Assembly (NCBI GenBank): GCA_024349245.1
Contig: JALDNG010000049.1
Location: 1,415,001-1,479,000, forward strand
Source of the DNA: Neodontobutis hainanensis
Lineage: Eukaryota > Chordata > Actinopteri > Gobiiformes > Odontobutidae
Reading direction: 5' to 3'
Length of the DNA stretch: 64,000 nt
A program made the translations under genes and the position numbers. The notes beneath the pieces were generated by a model. It had not been told where the DNA came from. It did no database searches and saw nothing but the letters and a program-made list of their open reading frames with translations. Positions 21,831 to 35,300 of the stretch are shown here, one piece after another. Positions within the stretch are counted from its first letter, which is position 1; every line of letters starts with the position of its first letter.

Positions 21831-24800
21831 ATGTCTCTGTCTAAAGGAGGTAAGTGTTTTTACGCACATATTTCTGAAAATAGGCATGCACTGACTTTAA
21901 ATAGCGGGGTGCAGTTTTTGAGGAAGTAGTTTAGCTAGCCCCGTTTAAGAAACGTAACCTTGCCAGGTGGAAAGCTGCATGCATGAGAGCAGGAAAAGAA
22001 GCTAACAAGCATGTCTTTCCTGCTTCATATGATAAATGATCACCATTCGATGGTATTGTTACATGCCCACTGTTTCCTACAGAGCCAAATCCTGGACTAT
22101 ATAGTTATCATTTTGAGCAAAATGCTATTCTCTTTGCACCGTGTTAGTTCGTTGGCTAGCAGCGTTTTAGGACAATAAAGGACTTATGCCAAGCTGCAAT
22201 TAAGAACTTGTCTCTGGTTTGAAAAGAAAATGGCAATGAGAGCATATATACTAATCATACAATAACGATGCTTTTTAAGTGTTAAAGCTACACAGTACAA
22301 ATTGATTAATGTTTATTAAAACGTAATGGAAACACAGGTGTTTCTATCTTTTGGTCCCGTGACTCATCGTTTGTGTTGCAAATGTTAGCACAAACATCTT
22401 TTAGCTTTGCGTGTGGTTGTGATTGTTCACTTGAGTGAAAACGGCTTGTTAACGCTGCAGTGACAAGGAACCACGGTGCTATTTGCTATTACCATCTTGG
22501 CTTCCGGCTTTCGGTCACTGAAACTGCCCTGTGTAATTACTCCACATAGCTGCAAAATAAAACAAGACCTCTTGGAAAAATCAAGTTCCTCTGCGTCACT
22601 CACTCAGTGCGTGATGATGTCAATTTACATTTCAAGTTCACCGCTTGTGCTGTTACACAATCATACTAGCGTTACCATGGTCGGGAGTACACACTGTTTT
22701 GAGAGGGCGCAGTAGATTGGCTGCGTGCTGCTCAGGCAATCAAAGCCTTTGGCCTACCATGGCATGTTTTGACTTGCACCACCAAAACCTAGTGCAGCCC
22801 CTGCTTTTTGTTGACAGTTCACTGGCTGCAAGCAGACGCTGCAGACCTGTTACACTATTTCTATTAGGGTTGGGCCGATACGAATTTTTTTCACTCAATA
22901 CTGATACCTATCTGGCTGTTGTGGCCGATAGGCCGATGTCGATATTTAAAATATTGGAAATAATCCCTTTTTTTTTTTTTTAATTAATTTATCATTAACA
23001 GAAAATGCATATTTTCCCTTAAACTGTGCAATCACATTGTACTTTAATAATTTCTATTTTATTTTTGGTTATAGATTTGGCTTAGGCAGAATTACTGATG
23101 TATTTCTTTGCTTTTCTCAAGGGCTTGTTGTGGGGCTCCCTTTTATAACTGCTTGTTTCTTGTGTTAGGGACCGCCGCTTGCTAACGCTGGTGCTAGCTT
23201 GCTTGTTGTTTTCAAACAAGTTATTAAATTTCTGGTTTTAAATGACAGGAAGCTACTGCATAACTTCGCCATTGCACGCATTGCACATTTCAGTCCAATT
23301 GTCTTCTTTTAAAATACATATGAAAAATACGAGGCGATGGCTCCAGCATTGAACCTGCATACCTGTGCACTGCATAGGTAAAGGGCGCATGCCCGAAATG
23401 GAGCACCAATGATTTATGGTTCACAACGATGTCACAAGAACAAACAAACTAGTTGACAAAATATAATACCGGCTCTAAATATTGGCCAAATTTTCCTTAT
23501 CAAGACAATACAGATGAATAAATAAAATAAAGAAACACACTGGCCAATATCAATATTATAGCCGATAATTTGTCCATCCTTAACTTCTCTTTTGTTGTTA
23601 TTGTATGTGTACAAAAACAGGTCTAGGTGCTCTTGTAAACGTGTTTTCTGCAAACAATACTATGGCCAGAGGGGGAGTGGGCCTAGTTTATTGCTGCTTT
23701 ATTTATGATATTGCTGAGACATGTTGGAGATTGGGTTCTTCTTAACTGCTCTGACAGGGTGGTGCAGAAGATTATCTGCACATGAGTCATTGCTGTCTGT
23801 ATAAGAACCTGCTCAGAGCCTGGAGCTTTCTGATGGTGACTCGCCACATTGCTATTGACACTTTGATCCCATTCACAATCCAGACATTTTTGTTCGTATT
23901 ACATGTACAATCCACTAAATATTTTCCTTTCAACATCACTGTGTTGGCAGTAATGCTATTTCCAGTTGTCTTTTTGCAATATGCTTGCATGTTCAAAACT
24001 GTGCATTATTGTTGTATAATCCTGATGTTATGTAATTTTTAATGTTAATATTGAAAGGTACAAGTTTACACATCCACAATATGTGTGTGTATTCTTGATG
24101 TTGGTTAAAATTAAAAGTAAAAGACTAACACAACACTACACATCTTGAAATGAATATACACATTGCTGTGTACAGTGCCACTCTGGCGGCAGCTTTTTAA
24201 CAATTGGAGCAGATAACATTTTTAGTATGTTAGATGCAGTATGCATTTCACCTGTGCCCACCGTGATAGTGTTGCTTTGTCAATTTAAGAATCAGGTCCT
24301 GCAGCATAAAGCTGAAATGAAGCTGGTCTCAACTGACAGGGACAGCGAGTAGCCTGCACCCCTACTGAAGTGACATCATATTTCCCAAAGGGTCCTGACA
24401 GTTGTTTTATTTTCAGTGGATGTGTCCAGTCTGTCTGCCTATGAGTCATATCCCACCCCAAAGCCCTGGACACAGGGTTACTGCACAGTGTACACTCTGC
24501 ACACTAGCCCCTGAACAGGCATGCTACCTGACAGGAACAGTTTGCTCTTCATTTACTCCTTGCAGCTGACAGCTCTGTAATTATAGCATGCAACCTATAT
24601 TGTAACAGTTTAACTGTAGCGTCTGTAACTGTATGTGAGATGTTTTTGTCCAGCAGCCTATCATGCGATACCCTAGATTTGTTGCCTGAACAAAAGCTTG
24701 TCTTATTTGTCAGGTCATCTCCCAAGTGCTCTGTCTTTAAACCCATGCAGAGGAAAAGCAAGATCTATTTTAGACTGGGCATGTGTGAGTAAATCACACC

Positions 24801-26203
24801 TCTATCACTTTTTACCACATCAGACCGCCATAGTCCAGTCACTGCAGAGGCTTATTTTAGCATACAGCTCTAACTGGACATGTCTGTTGGTTTTGTGGTA
24901 TTCCAAGGAATCACATCTTAACAGTAAAATTTTACTTCCTATGCAGCCCAAGTGGGGTTTACCCAATCACACTTCCTCTATGATAGTTGTGACTCACTAA
25001 CAAACACAAACCTACATTATCATTTAAAGCAAAGGGGTAATAGTGGATCGTTACATTAACATCCACTATCTATGCATTATTTTGCAAAAAGAGCAGAAAA
25101 TTACCAGCAGCATATGCCAGCAGGTGAGATTCTGCAAATGCACACTATAACCACAAGTTATATTTTTCCAGTTGATCTTTCAACTAAAACAAACATGCTA
25201 GACACAAGTGTCTATGTGGAGACGCTTGAGCAGTTTTTCTCAAGTGATGTTTGTTCAGCCCAGTAGCTGTCTTTTGCTTGCAAAAAACTTTGTGGGAAGT
25301 CCCAGAGGGTTCCTGGTAGACTCTTATGAATGGACTGCGGTCACTGATTCTACACAGATAGGGCTCATAGCTGCATAGTGACAGTACTATAACCTTTTCC
25401 TTATATTAGATGTACTGAAGATTGCATTTATAAATTTGAAACTACAACATGATTACCTTCATCTTAATAAAAAATTCCCCCACTCCATGTCCTCTCCCAT
25501 ACATGAGTCATACCAATGTTTATTAGTTGTTTTTTCCACGATCACTGTATTTCCTGGCCACTTTTTAAGTTCCCCTAATCAGTGCAGTTACATAACAAAT
25601 AACTGCTTATAATCTTAACTATTGTGGTAAGCTTTACACAGTACCTCCAAAAATACATACAAGCATTAACGATAATTAACTGTTCATATGTACAGTCAGT
25701 GTAGTTGCACTGTGGCCCAGGAGGTTGAGGGGTCTGTATTTGTGCCTCCTATTGGCAACTTGCAACTCATGACAAATCAAATTAGGCAATCTAAGATGTA
25801 TAATGATAAGTGCAAACATGGTTTTATTTGCCAACTATTCTTTTTGGAGGACTGATGCCTGTTTGTGGTATAAACCAGCTGTTCACAGTTGATCTCATTA
25901 ACGTACTACATTCCATATATAATAAGCTTAATGTATGGAGATATGATCTTAAGTAACCAAATAAGTGTGCTTCATAACCTAATACGTAATAGAAGCCTGC
26001 ACTGGAGCCATAGGCTCACAGTTCAGTTGTTTGATGCTTTTCCTAAGCACAGCTGTTGTGTTTCCTGCTAAAACAGCAGTCTTCTGTATTGGCAGTCTTA
26101 AATTTAACAAACTACTCAATGATTTCACAGGGAAGAAGAAAACCTCTGGGCTGAAGCTGCCCAAAGAAGTGTTTGCACAGACTCCACCAGCAGCTGCAGC
26201 GTA

Positions 26204-26266
<63 letters not shown>

Positions 26267-26815
26267 TTTTCCTAACAAGTTTTTTTTTTCTTCTATTGAG
26301 ATGCCTGAATGCAGAAAAACAAACATGCTTTCAGGAATGTTTTAATAATATTTTGGGCACGCTCTGTTTAGTAGTAGCTGTTGTAGAGATTGACTTAGTA
26401 ATTATTTATCCTTCTCACAGTATATTGAAGCTGGATTATAAGCATAGCTTGTAAATAAAAGGTTATAAGCAGTGTTAATTTCATTGACGGAAACTATGAC
26501 AAAAATATCTCGTCAACAAAAGTTTTTTTCGGACAGAAACGAAAACTAAATAAAAAAGACTTCATAATGACTAAAACGATAACTAAATAGACATTTTTGA
26601 CAATGTCAGCTTCTCAAGCTTTTGCAGAAAGAGCATTTAGTTTCACAGGTGACCTCACTAGAAGAAAGCATTGATTAGCACAAAGCGCTTTCCTGAAAAT
26701 GAGTCGTAGTAAATAAATATATGCATTTGATGTTAATGATGCCAGTTTTTATGTAGTATAAGGAATATCCCCCCTTTTCAATGCACTTTAGGTTCAAAGA
26801 TTGTTTTGATGGTAC

Positions 26816-26846
<31 letters not shown>

Positions 26847-29800
26847 TAGCTTTCTTGGGTTGTAAGGGCCTTTTGATAATTGCACATTTATTTAATTTAA
26901 TTTAAAATTTGAATGTGTATTTTGCTTTTTTTTTTTTTATACACATTGATGTATTTTTGTTTATATTACAATAGACGGCAAGATTCTTTTTACTATTGTT
27001 TTTCATTGATTACAATTATTTTCAATAAAGGTAGCTGTGTTGAAATAAACAGTATGAAATATGTTGGCACATTTAAATCTCAATTTTTAAGAAAGTTTAG
27101 TTTTATCTTTGATACAGAAGGACAAAATTATTCCCTCATGAATTTTTGGGGGATTTCAGTAAAACTAAAAATAGTTTTAGTCAAAAGACTAAACTAAATA
27201 AAAATTTCTTGTCAAAATGAACACTGGTTATAAGGATATAGTTGCTTTAAAAAAGAACAATTAGTCTGTCAAATGATTATTGCAATTTTGATTGAAACAA
27301 ATCCTGCAAAATTATGTTTCTAATTATCCATAATATGTATGTTTTGAGAAAACGGTTTTAATATGTTTTCTCTGTGTAGGCCTCCACGAGATCTGGACTC
27401 TAAGGCTCACGTCACAATTGGCGAAAGGGTAAAGCTGGCTCTGTATTCCTGAGATATCTCTGTTTTTGGTAAAGCTGCATAAATTATTATTATTATTGTG
27501 CTGTCCAGAACTTTGTGGTGAAGGCAGATGACTTGGAGCAGATTTCAGAGTTGGGGAGGGGAGCCTATGGAGTGGTGGACAAGATGAAACATGTGCCCAG
27601 TGGGATTATCATGGCTGTCAAGGTATGGTGGAAACATGAATTCACTCTGTGCGTGCTATGTGGTTTTAGAAAAGATCCATCACTGTTATGAGCATACATT
27701 GCAATCTTTTAGACTGCAATACGTTTGAAGCATTGCCACTACCATTTGAGACATTATTGTTTGTGTTGACAGAGGATTCGGGCCACGGTCAACACTTTGG
27801 AGCAGAAGAGGCTTTTGATGGACCTGGATATTTCCATGAGAACAGTGGACTGTTTTTACACAGTTACTTTCTATGGTGCACTCTTCAGAGAGGTTACACT
27901 TTATCTGCAATCTTCTCAAACTATCAGTAATTACTATTTTGTGCATTTAGTGTAAAGACATTATTTTTATAATGTTTTTTTCTTTCAGGGAGATGTTTGG
28001 ATCTGTATGGAGCTCATGGACACCTCTTTAGATAAGTTTTACAAGAAAGTTCTGGAGAAAGATAAGACTATCCCAGAGGACATCCTGGGCAAGATCAATG
28101 TAGCAGTACGTTGTGTTTGAGATTTTATTGCAAAAACACTTTTTTTTTAAATGGCAGAATGGATTTTTGTTACATTTAAGGTTTAGTTTGTACGCTCTTT
28201 TGAGTAATACAGAAGATACCATTACAGTCCAATAAAATATTCAGTCATCATTGCTAAAATGTCAGTAATGAAGTAGATTTAAACTTTTATGCTGAGTTGG
28301 AGCTTTTTTTTCCACAGATTGTCAAGGCATTAGAGCATCTGCACAGAAATCTGTCCGTTATACACAGAGGTAATTAAATGTGTAAACTAATTTAAGAAGT
28401 GGTGAAGTGTGCATTTTTGCATATGGCTTCCTCTTTATTTCTTTCATCAATGTCCTTGTCCAGATGTGAAGCCCTCAAATGTTCTTATCAACACACTGGG
28501 CCAAGTAAAAATGTGCGACTTTGGCATTAGTGGCCATCTGGTGGACTCAGTGGCCAAGACAATGGATGCGGGCTGCAAGCCGTACATGGCGGTAAGTTGG
28601 TCCAGAGAAAATAATCAGACACTTGTTTTGGACTCTTGGTTTAAATGTAAAATTTTTTTATTTATTTGCTTTAAACTATTGTCTCATCAGCCTGAGCGGA
28701 TCAACCCAGACCTCAACCAGAAAGGTTATAGTGTCAAATCGGACATATGGAGTCTTGGCATCACAATGGTGAGCTGGTTTGCATATAACATTTAATATAA
28801 ACAAAAACATAAATCTTGTAAGTGAAAATTTAAATTGTACCTTTCCTTTTGTACAACTTAAAATCTTTTCTTCTCAGATTGAGCTGGCAATTTTGAAATT
28901 CCCCTATGACCCATGGGGCACTCCTTTCCAGCAGCTCAAGCAAGTGGTGGATGAGCCATCTCCACAGTTGCCAGCTGACAGTTTCTCCCCAGAATTTGTA
29001 GACTTTATCTCCTTGTGGTGAGTCTCACTCACTGAACAGATGGTACGTACAGTACAGTACAATAAAAGCTTTGATTGTGTGACTTGATGCACACATTTCC
29101 AGTGCTAACCTTAATGCCCAGCAGGGGGCAGCATCATTCTGTTCAATCAGAGGAGCATATTAACAGCAGTATCAAATCAAATCAAACTTTATTTATAAAG
29201 CACTTTTCATACTAGGATTGTATATAAAGCGACATATATCATATATATAAAAAAAGAATAACATGGCCGAGCACAGAGCAGCCAACGAGGAAGCACTATT
29301 GGCAAGAACTGTCTGCACCAGGGAAAGCCCACCAGCCACAGCCCCCAGGATTCTGCCACAGGGCCCCAGCACAGAGGCCAGGCCGTCCCGCACTTGCACA
29401 ATCCAGCTGAGGAGCCGACGGGACAGCCCCAAGCAGCCGCAGTCAGTCACAGACCGAAATGCAGAGAGCTCCCGTTGAGGAAACACTGAAAAATGCTTAA
29501 AAATTTACATGGAAATAGTCAAATGCTTAAAGGTGCAGTTTAAAATCTAAAATACTGTAAAACTAATTTTCCTAAAATAGATAATGGTAAAAATTAAATA
29601 GATGGCTAATATTTATAAACAAATAAGCTTTATTGTATTATTAAATAAAATTTAATTAAGCAATAAATACTAATCAAAAGCCAAATTTAAAAAAGTGGGT
29701 CCTGAGCTTGCTCTTAAAAACATTAACGTTCTCTGCAGCCCTGAGGTCCTCTGGCAGGCTGTTCCACAGGTGAGGGCTGTAATACTGAAAAGATGCCTCT

Positions 29801-30730
29801 CTGTGAGTGTGTGTCCAGACTTTGGGAATGGTTAGTAGGCCAGTGTGGGAGGAACACGGGGTCCGCAAGGGTTTACATGGTAAAAGCAGTTCTGAACGAT
29901 AAGAAGGCCCAAGACCATTAAGACACTTAAAAACTGTCAAAAGAACCATAAAATTGATCCTAAAACACACAGGGAGACAATGCGGTGATTTTAAAACAAG
30001 TGTAATGTGAGCCCGCCCTCTGGTCTTCATCAGGACACGTGCTACTGAAATTTTAACAAGTTGTAATCCTGAAGTACTCCTTTTGGGAAGACCAGAAAGC
30101 AGGGCATTACAGTAGTCGATAGGACTGGAGATAAGAGCAGGCACTAATGTCTCCATGTTGGCCTGAGAGAGAATCTGGCTATGTTTTTCAATTAATAAAC
30201 TATTTTAGTGATATTTTTAATGTGTGGAATAAAACTGAGCTCAGAATAAAACATTTCAGTATAAAGTATGAGCTGCATTATTATAGCTACAATCTTCAAA
30301 AATATTAGTTGCAAAAGTAACAAAACTGTATCACATGAGTTTAACCCTTTTTTTGTTTGTTTTTTTCAGCCTAAGAAAAAAACCAAATGAAAGACCAGCT
30401 TATTCAGAATTGATGGTAAGTTAACTTTTCTGAACTATAAAGAAAAACACAAATATTAAATAAATATTAAATAAAACCTTATTAACCTAACCTTTGTCCA
30501 CAAAGGGGCACACTTACACAGTCAACCTGAAAATTGAATGATAACCGTTTGTGTCCATGTAAACAACGGGTTGTTTTGTTGGATTCTTGAAATTGAATGG
30601 GTGTATTAATTATATTTAACTAAGTTATAAATTTTCATTTATCTCAATGCAGAATCATCCATTTTTCACCCTGCATGACTCCAAAGAAACAGACGTGGCC
30701 AGTTTTATCAAGGTCATCCTAGATGACTGA
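21831..30730 (+). CDS. map2k6: Dual-specificity MAP kinase kinase 6 (MKK6)
   Basis: Twelve coding exons: join(21831..21849, 26131..26200, 27380..27428, 27509..27622, 27773..27892, 27989..28105, 28318..28369, 28464..28591, 28691..28768, 28878..29017, 30370..30415, 30653..30730), 1011 nt for 336 aa (human 334). All introns are GT-AG and the phases close. MKK6 phosphorylates Thr and Tyr in the p38 activation loop. Visible features: N-terminal MAPK docking site KKKTSGLKL; Gly loop LGRGAYGVV (61-69); ATP lysine K84; HRD aspartate D181; DFG at 199-201; activation-loop S209 and T213, matching human S207/T211; APE split over exons 8/9. The start MSLSKG resembles human MSQSKG. Some residues resemble MAP2K3 (TVDCFYTVTFYG, TMDAG), but the N- and C-termini and the kcnj neighbours favour map2k6. 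Confidence 0.96.
22867..23579. mobile_element. PIF/Harbinger-type MITE in map2k6 intron 1
   Basis: The ends GGGTTGGGCCGATA and (reversed) GGATGGACAAAT...ATCGGC are imperfect inverted repeats flanked on both sides by TTA, the 3-bp duplication of PIF/Harbinger elements. The interior is AT-rich and non-coding. Confidence 0.55.
26208..26262. repeat. (AT)n microsatellite at the map2k6 intron 2 donor
   Basis: About 27 AT units beginning 8 bases after exon 2 (donor GTAAGTTT at 26201). Confidence 0.95.
26470..27226. mobile_element. hAT-type MITE in map2k6 intron 2
   Basis: The left end CAGTGTTAATTT and the reversed right end CAGTGTTCATTT match at 11 of 12 bases. The element is flanked by a perfect 8-bp duplication GTTATAAG (26462-26469 and 27227-27234). 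It is 757 bp, AT-rich and non-coding, with an (ATT)n tract near 26819. Confidence 0.9.
29168..30170 (-). mobile_element. 5'-truncated L2/CR1-type LINE in map2k6 intron 10
   Basis: The - strand frame 29674-30156 encodes the C-terminal end of a LINE reverse transcriptase (IDYCNALLSGLPKRS, SPHCLPVCFRI, LWNSLPEDLR). Its 3' region ends at about 29168 in a tail that reads ATAAAGTTTGATTTGATTTG on the element strand. It lies antisense to map2k6 and is truncated at its 5' end, as usual. Confidence 0.85.
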
Positions 30731-32379
30731 TGGGCTCCCTCTGGGCTCCTCCCCGTCAGGCTGGGCAGGACCTTTCAGAAACAACACACCCATCAACGGC
30801 CTACCTTTTTTAAACTCACTGGAATGACAAACTCTGATGCACCCCTATCTAACAAGGGGTGACCCAAAGACTGACAGACAGCAGTCCAACAGCACTGGAG
30901 TGGTGATATAAACTTATGGCCAAACTTAACTGGAGAGATTTTATTCGCTCCCCCAAGCTTACTGTGTGCAGTTACAAAAATATGAACTTGAATTTGGTTT
31001 ATTTGTTTCGTTCCTTCTTGGTTTTTGCCCAAACTATGCCCTTTCAAAATGGACAGAGCCAGCCATTTATTCTTATGACACTTATTTTATTCGTTTGAAT
31101 TTCATCTGCAAATTTATCAGTTAAAGTGTATGTGTATTGAAAGTTATATTTGCATATGCGTTTGTATGTTATCTCATTATACAGCGTTTTGATACTGTAT
31201 GTCTTCATAATGTGTGAATTGTCCATACAAGGGCCTTATCAGATCCCATTAGATTGACCTGGTTTCAACGCTCGCCCCTTGTGGTGACCGGTCAGTGGTT
31301 GCAGTTGTCATGGGCTGGGCAGTGGGAGACTGCAGGACTGCGATATAACATGGCAATGAAATGCTAAAGGTCACAGTTTGGATAGCAGGACTCCTAAATC
31401 ATTCCTCAATCTCTTGGTGTTGAGAGGGAGGAATGTAAAGCGACCTACATAATTTGAACTTGAAGGGATGTTAAGCACCGCCATTCATGCAGTGACCATA
31501 TCTTAGCAATTGCTTCTTTTCTTTTGGGTATCATCAGCTCCAGTGCAACCATGGTTTCTACCTGAAGGTATTGAGGCTTCTTTCTTTGTGCCATTTTGTA
31601 AACTGTTCAGTGAATTTCTACATCTATCTCCACTTTTCTTTACCTTGTACAACTTTTGGAGTCAGCCTAGACCTTACAATTAAGGCATTTGCATAATTGT
31701 TTTTCATATACTTTATTATGCCTTACACAGTATGTTAGGGAAGTAATTTATGTGTTAAAGATGTAAATACTATCTCATTTTATTGTAACATGGCACTGTC
31801 AGTCACTGGCATTGTAGATAACATGCATACGCTCTCACTGGGCCAGCTGACAAATGTACACATGTTCTGGGCTGATAGCCCATCAAGCTCCATTGCTCAA
31901 GTTTCTGTGATCTTCATCAGATAAAGGATTAGTTTGCTCTTTATGTTTGTGTGCTGGACCCTGCAATCTTTGTCCACTCATACTATGCAGAGTATATTGC
32001 CACATGGGGGTGTCTCCTCTGGAGTATTCCGAAACTGTTGGTGGTGGACGAATTGATGATGACAATGACTACCAAGCCCCATTCAACACTGTAGTGGGAC
32101 CTTCATCAGAAATGAGTGAGTTAAGAGTATTTATGATCGTGAATTATAAGGGAAAGCTAGCAACACCACAAAGAAGCTGGTGATTTTAATGTTTTTTTTT
32201 TGTTTGTTTTTTTTTTTTTTTACCGGCCTTCTTTGGATGGCCATTCCCTTGGTGTGTAAGTTTTTACGCTGATCACAATGAAAATGGAACACTTGCTCTA
32301 CCTCTTACTCCTTTACTCTATATATGCCACCCTTTTCAGTGGGTAAGAACGACTGACTTGAACTATGGAAAGACAAAAA
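30731..32379 (+). other. Probable long 3' UTR of map2k6
   Basis: No ORF with gene character. The first strong AATAAA after the stop is at 32380, which would give a 3' UTR of about 1.65 kb. T-rich tracts occur near 32190-32220. Confidence 0.5.
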
Positions 32380-32385
32380 AATAAA
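32380..32385 (+). terminator. Candidate poly(A) signal of map2k6
   Basis: AATAAA followed by a TG/T-rich stretch (TTCATGTTTGTTTTTTTTTT), a good downstream element. Confidence 0.6.
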
Positions 32386-35300
32386 GGCTTTGACGTTCAT
32401 GTTTGTTTTTTTTTTTTGTTTTTTTTTGTTTCACAATGACTACATGTTCTTCATAATGATGTCACTGCTGCTTTGCCAATGCTTTACAACATAGCTGTTT
32501 AAATCAAAGTTAAACTGGCAACTTAATGGTGCACCACCACCTGGAGAGTCTCACATTTAATACTATGTAATAAATGTTATACTTTCTATATTGTATACCA
32601 TCAGTGACGCAAAGTGATATATACTTGTCAAAAGGCATAATGTTACAAAAATATTTGTAATTTAAGTTTGATGTGTACCTCCAGGCAAAGTGCAAAATAA
32701 GTAAGAGACTTAACTATGTTAATAACTACAGTCGTAGTCACTCCTAAACTTATTTCATATTTTCCTCTATTTCATTAACTATTTCACTCTTGGTACAAAC
32801 ACTACACTTTGGAGTGTTGAGATATTGAGGTTCAGCAGATAAATCTTAGGCATGTTTAGCTGCCTCATCTTTTCTCTTTGAACAAACCTAAGTCAGTGAG
32901 AGCCAATCCTTGATCCAACATCTGATACTGTAAAGAATGTATAATGTAATAGAACTGTGATTAAAACAAGTGACATATGCACTCAATAATAGAGAAACCA
33001 TATATAAAAAACTTCATTATGCTGTCAACTACAAGCCAACTTTAACTCTTAATATCTTGTGTAAAGATTATCATGTCAAAATACAATAATTCTAAAGCAT
33101 TAACAAAGTCATTATGTAAACACCCTTGTAAGTGTGAGGTGTAAAGAACCGACAGATGAATGCATTTTGATGGCTCTTCTAGCTTTCCTTGACGTGAACA
33201 TTAACAAATTAAGATAACAAACACTCACTTTTTGCATCCCACTCAGCTCTAAGTATGTCTGTCCAAAATAGATGACTTCATGCCACAATGAAAAAACTCA
33301 ATGGCAGTATAGACTGCAGGCTGTGCTCCTGTGTTGTGCGCTAGAGTGGACTCAACATCAAAAGACACTTTTTAGGAAGAGAGGCCTTTGATGAGAAATT
33401 ACATAATGGTGCTTTAAAGATGATCGTGTGAGAAAAAGCAGAAGACATACAGTTGAATTACTGTCCTGGTTGGATTCAGAATGAACTATGATGCTGAAGT
33501 GAAGTGAAAACTTCTTTAGCATGTAAATGGACATTTATAGACATCAGGAGGACGTTGAAATCATTAGGCAGTGCTGCTTGTTTTGAAACAGCATGAATGT
33601 CACACAAAGTAACTTGCTGTATATTCTATTTTTTAAATTAAATGTATTCAGGTATTCTACTGCAGTGAATAAATTCTATTTTTTGCATTCTAAGAGGAAG
33701 TTTGGGAACTGTTCCCCTATTGCCCTGTGGGAACTACCAATGGACAGAAAAGTACCAGACAAGAAATAATAAGTAAGTGTACTTCTTATTTTTTTTTGTT
33801 CTTAATCTAGTGCCAGATCTCACGATCTTCTGACCTTATGTCCAGGAGATGGAGGTTTACTGGCATAGAACAAAGAACAACACATACAATAATTAAAAAC
33901 TATAGTGCGATCTCAACAATGTGCCAATTTGAACAATTATAGAATAATTAAAATAAAAATTGATAAAACTACTGAACCCTCTTGTGAGGTTCTGCCATGT
34001 TTCTCTCTTCCGAGAAAAATATGATGGTACACCCAGAGACCATTTGGTTCAACAGAGTATCCACTATAGCGAGACATGCCACTGGAAAGGGGTCTCTCAT
34101 TTCTGTGGATGGTAAAAGAGTCTTATGGAACCAGATCTTTCTAGTCCTTGGGCTGATCCACCTTACGCAATACTGCACATGCGCTCCTGCTGCAACATGA
34201 GAAGTTTTAGTGCCTTTAAAATGTTGTCAGCAAACTTGTTTGCAGAAATTAGTGTTTCTGTATTTACAGTGAAAGTGGTGTAGACATACACTTCACCTCT
34301 TCTATCAAAACCCTTCAGGGCAGTGCTGTGCTCTCTACTTTCAAAAGACTGGGCAACAAAGCGGTGAATACCATCTCCTCCAGAAAAGAATCTAAGTGCG
34401 GGTTGGGAAAATTACATAATTACATTTCACTGTTCATCTTCAGGAATAAAAAGGACCACTGTCTGGTACATATTTTCTTTCAGCTTCTCAAACATCTTAA
34501 CCCAAGCTGGGTGCAACAGGATTACTGATATGATGACATTACATACAAGGTCTCAAATGGGAGGCATTGATTCATGGGGGCCATGAAGGACACTGAACAT
34601 CACAACTACAACCTGCTGTATGGAGTGCATTATAATATTCACACTCACCTTAGCAGCTTAGTTTTACTTGCTTGCTGAAACAATCCCTTAGTGGATGTGT
34701 GGCCTTCTCTTCCATACTGAAGGTGATACCTAGAGACAGATTAGTGATTTAATAGTTGAGCCTGGATTAAAGGATGTTGTAATAAAACCCATAATGCAGC
34801 AACAGCAGACTTCCATCACAAATCACAGAATGCTTTAGCAAAGCCTGAAATGAGGCTGTGTCATGTGTAGAGACTCGTGAATAAGCAAATGTTGCACAAA
34901 TATTTGTAATCAAAACCTCTTATTGTAACAAGCAAGACTGTATATTTTGCAAGCTAGGTACTTTTTTTATCATTTTAGAACTTAAATCAGGGTTGTGTTC
35001 CTTATGTCAAAAGTTAAACAAACCCTCTGCCAAGATTAAAAACAGTTGAGAGCTTGGCAGCTGTCGTTGCAGTTAGCATTTGAACCCTTGTTACCTCATT
35101 TAACATTTAGGAAATAATTCCTCATGGGGAATAGGCTACAGCTAACATAAAGCATACATTAAGGAAGAAGAAACAGAGAACATAATAACTGTATATGCTG
35201 CTAAGGAAACATTTACTGGAGAATAAAAAGTAATTCAAAACATTTGGATTATTTAAAAGCAGTGTCCCTCAAAGAAGTTGCAATGTAATACCTCCACATA

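Noticed and set aside
29263..29478. 71-codon ORF within map2k6 intron 10
   Set aside because: Lies in the 3' region of the antisense LINE, with no gene support.
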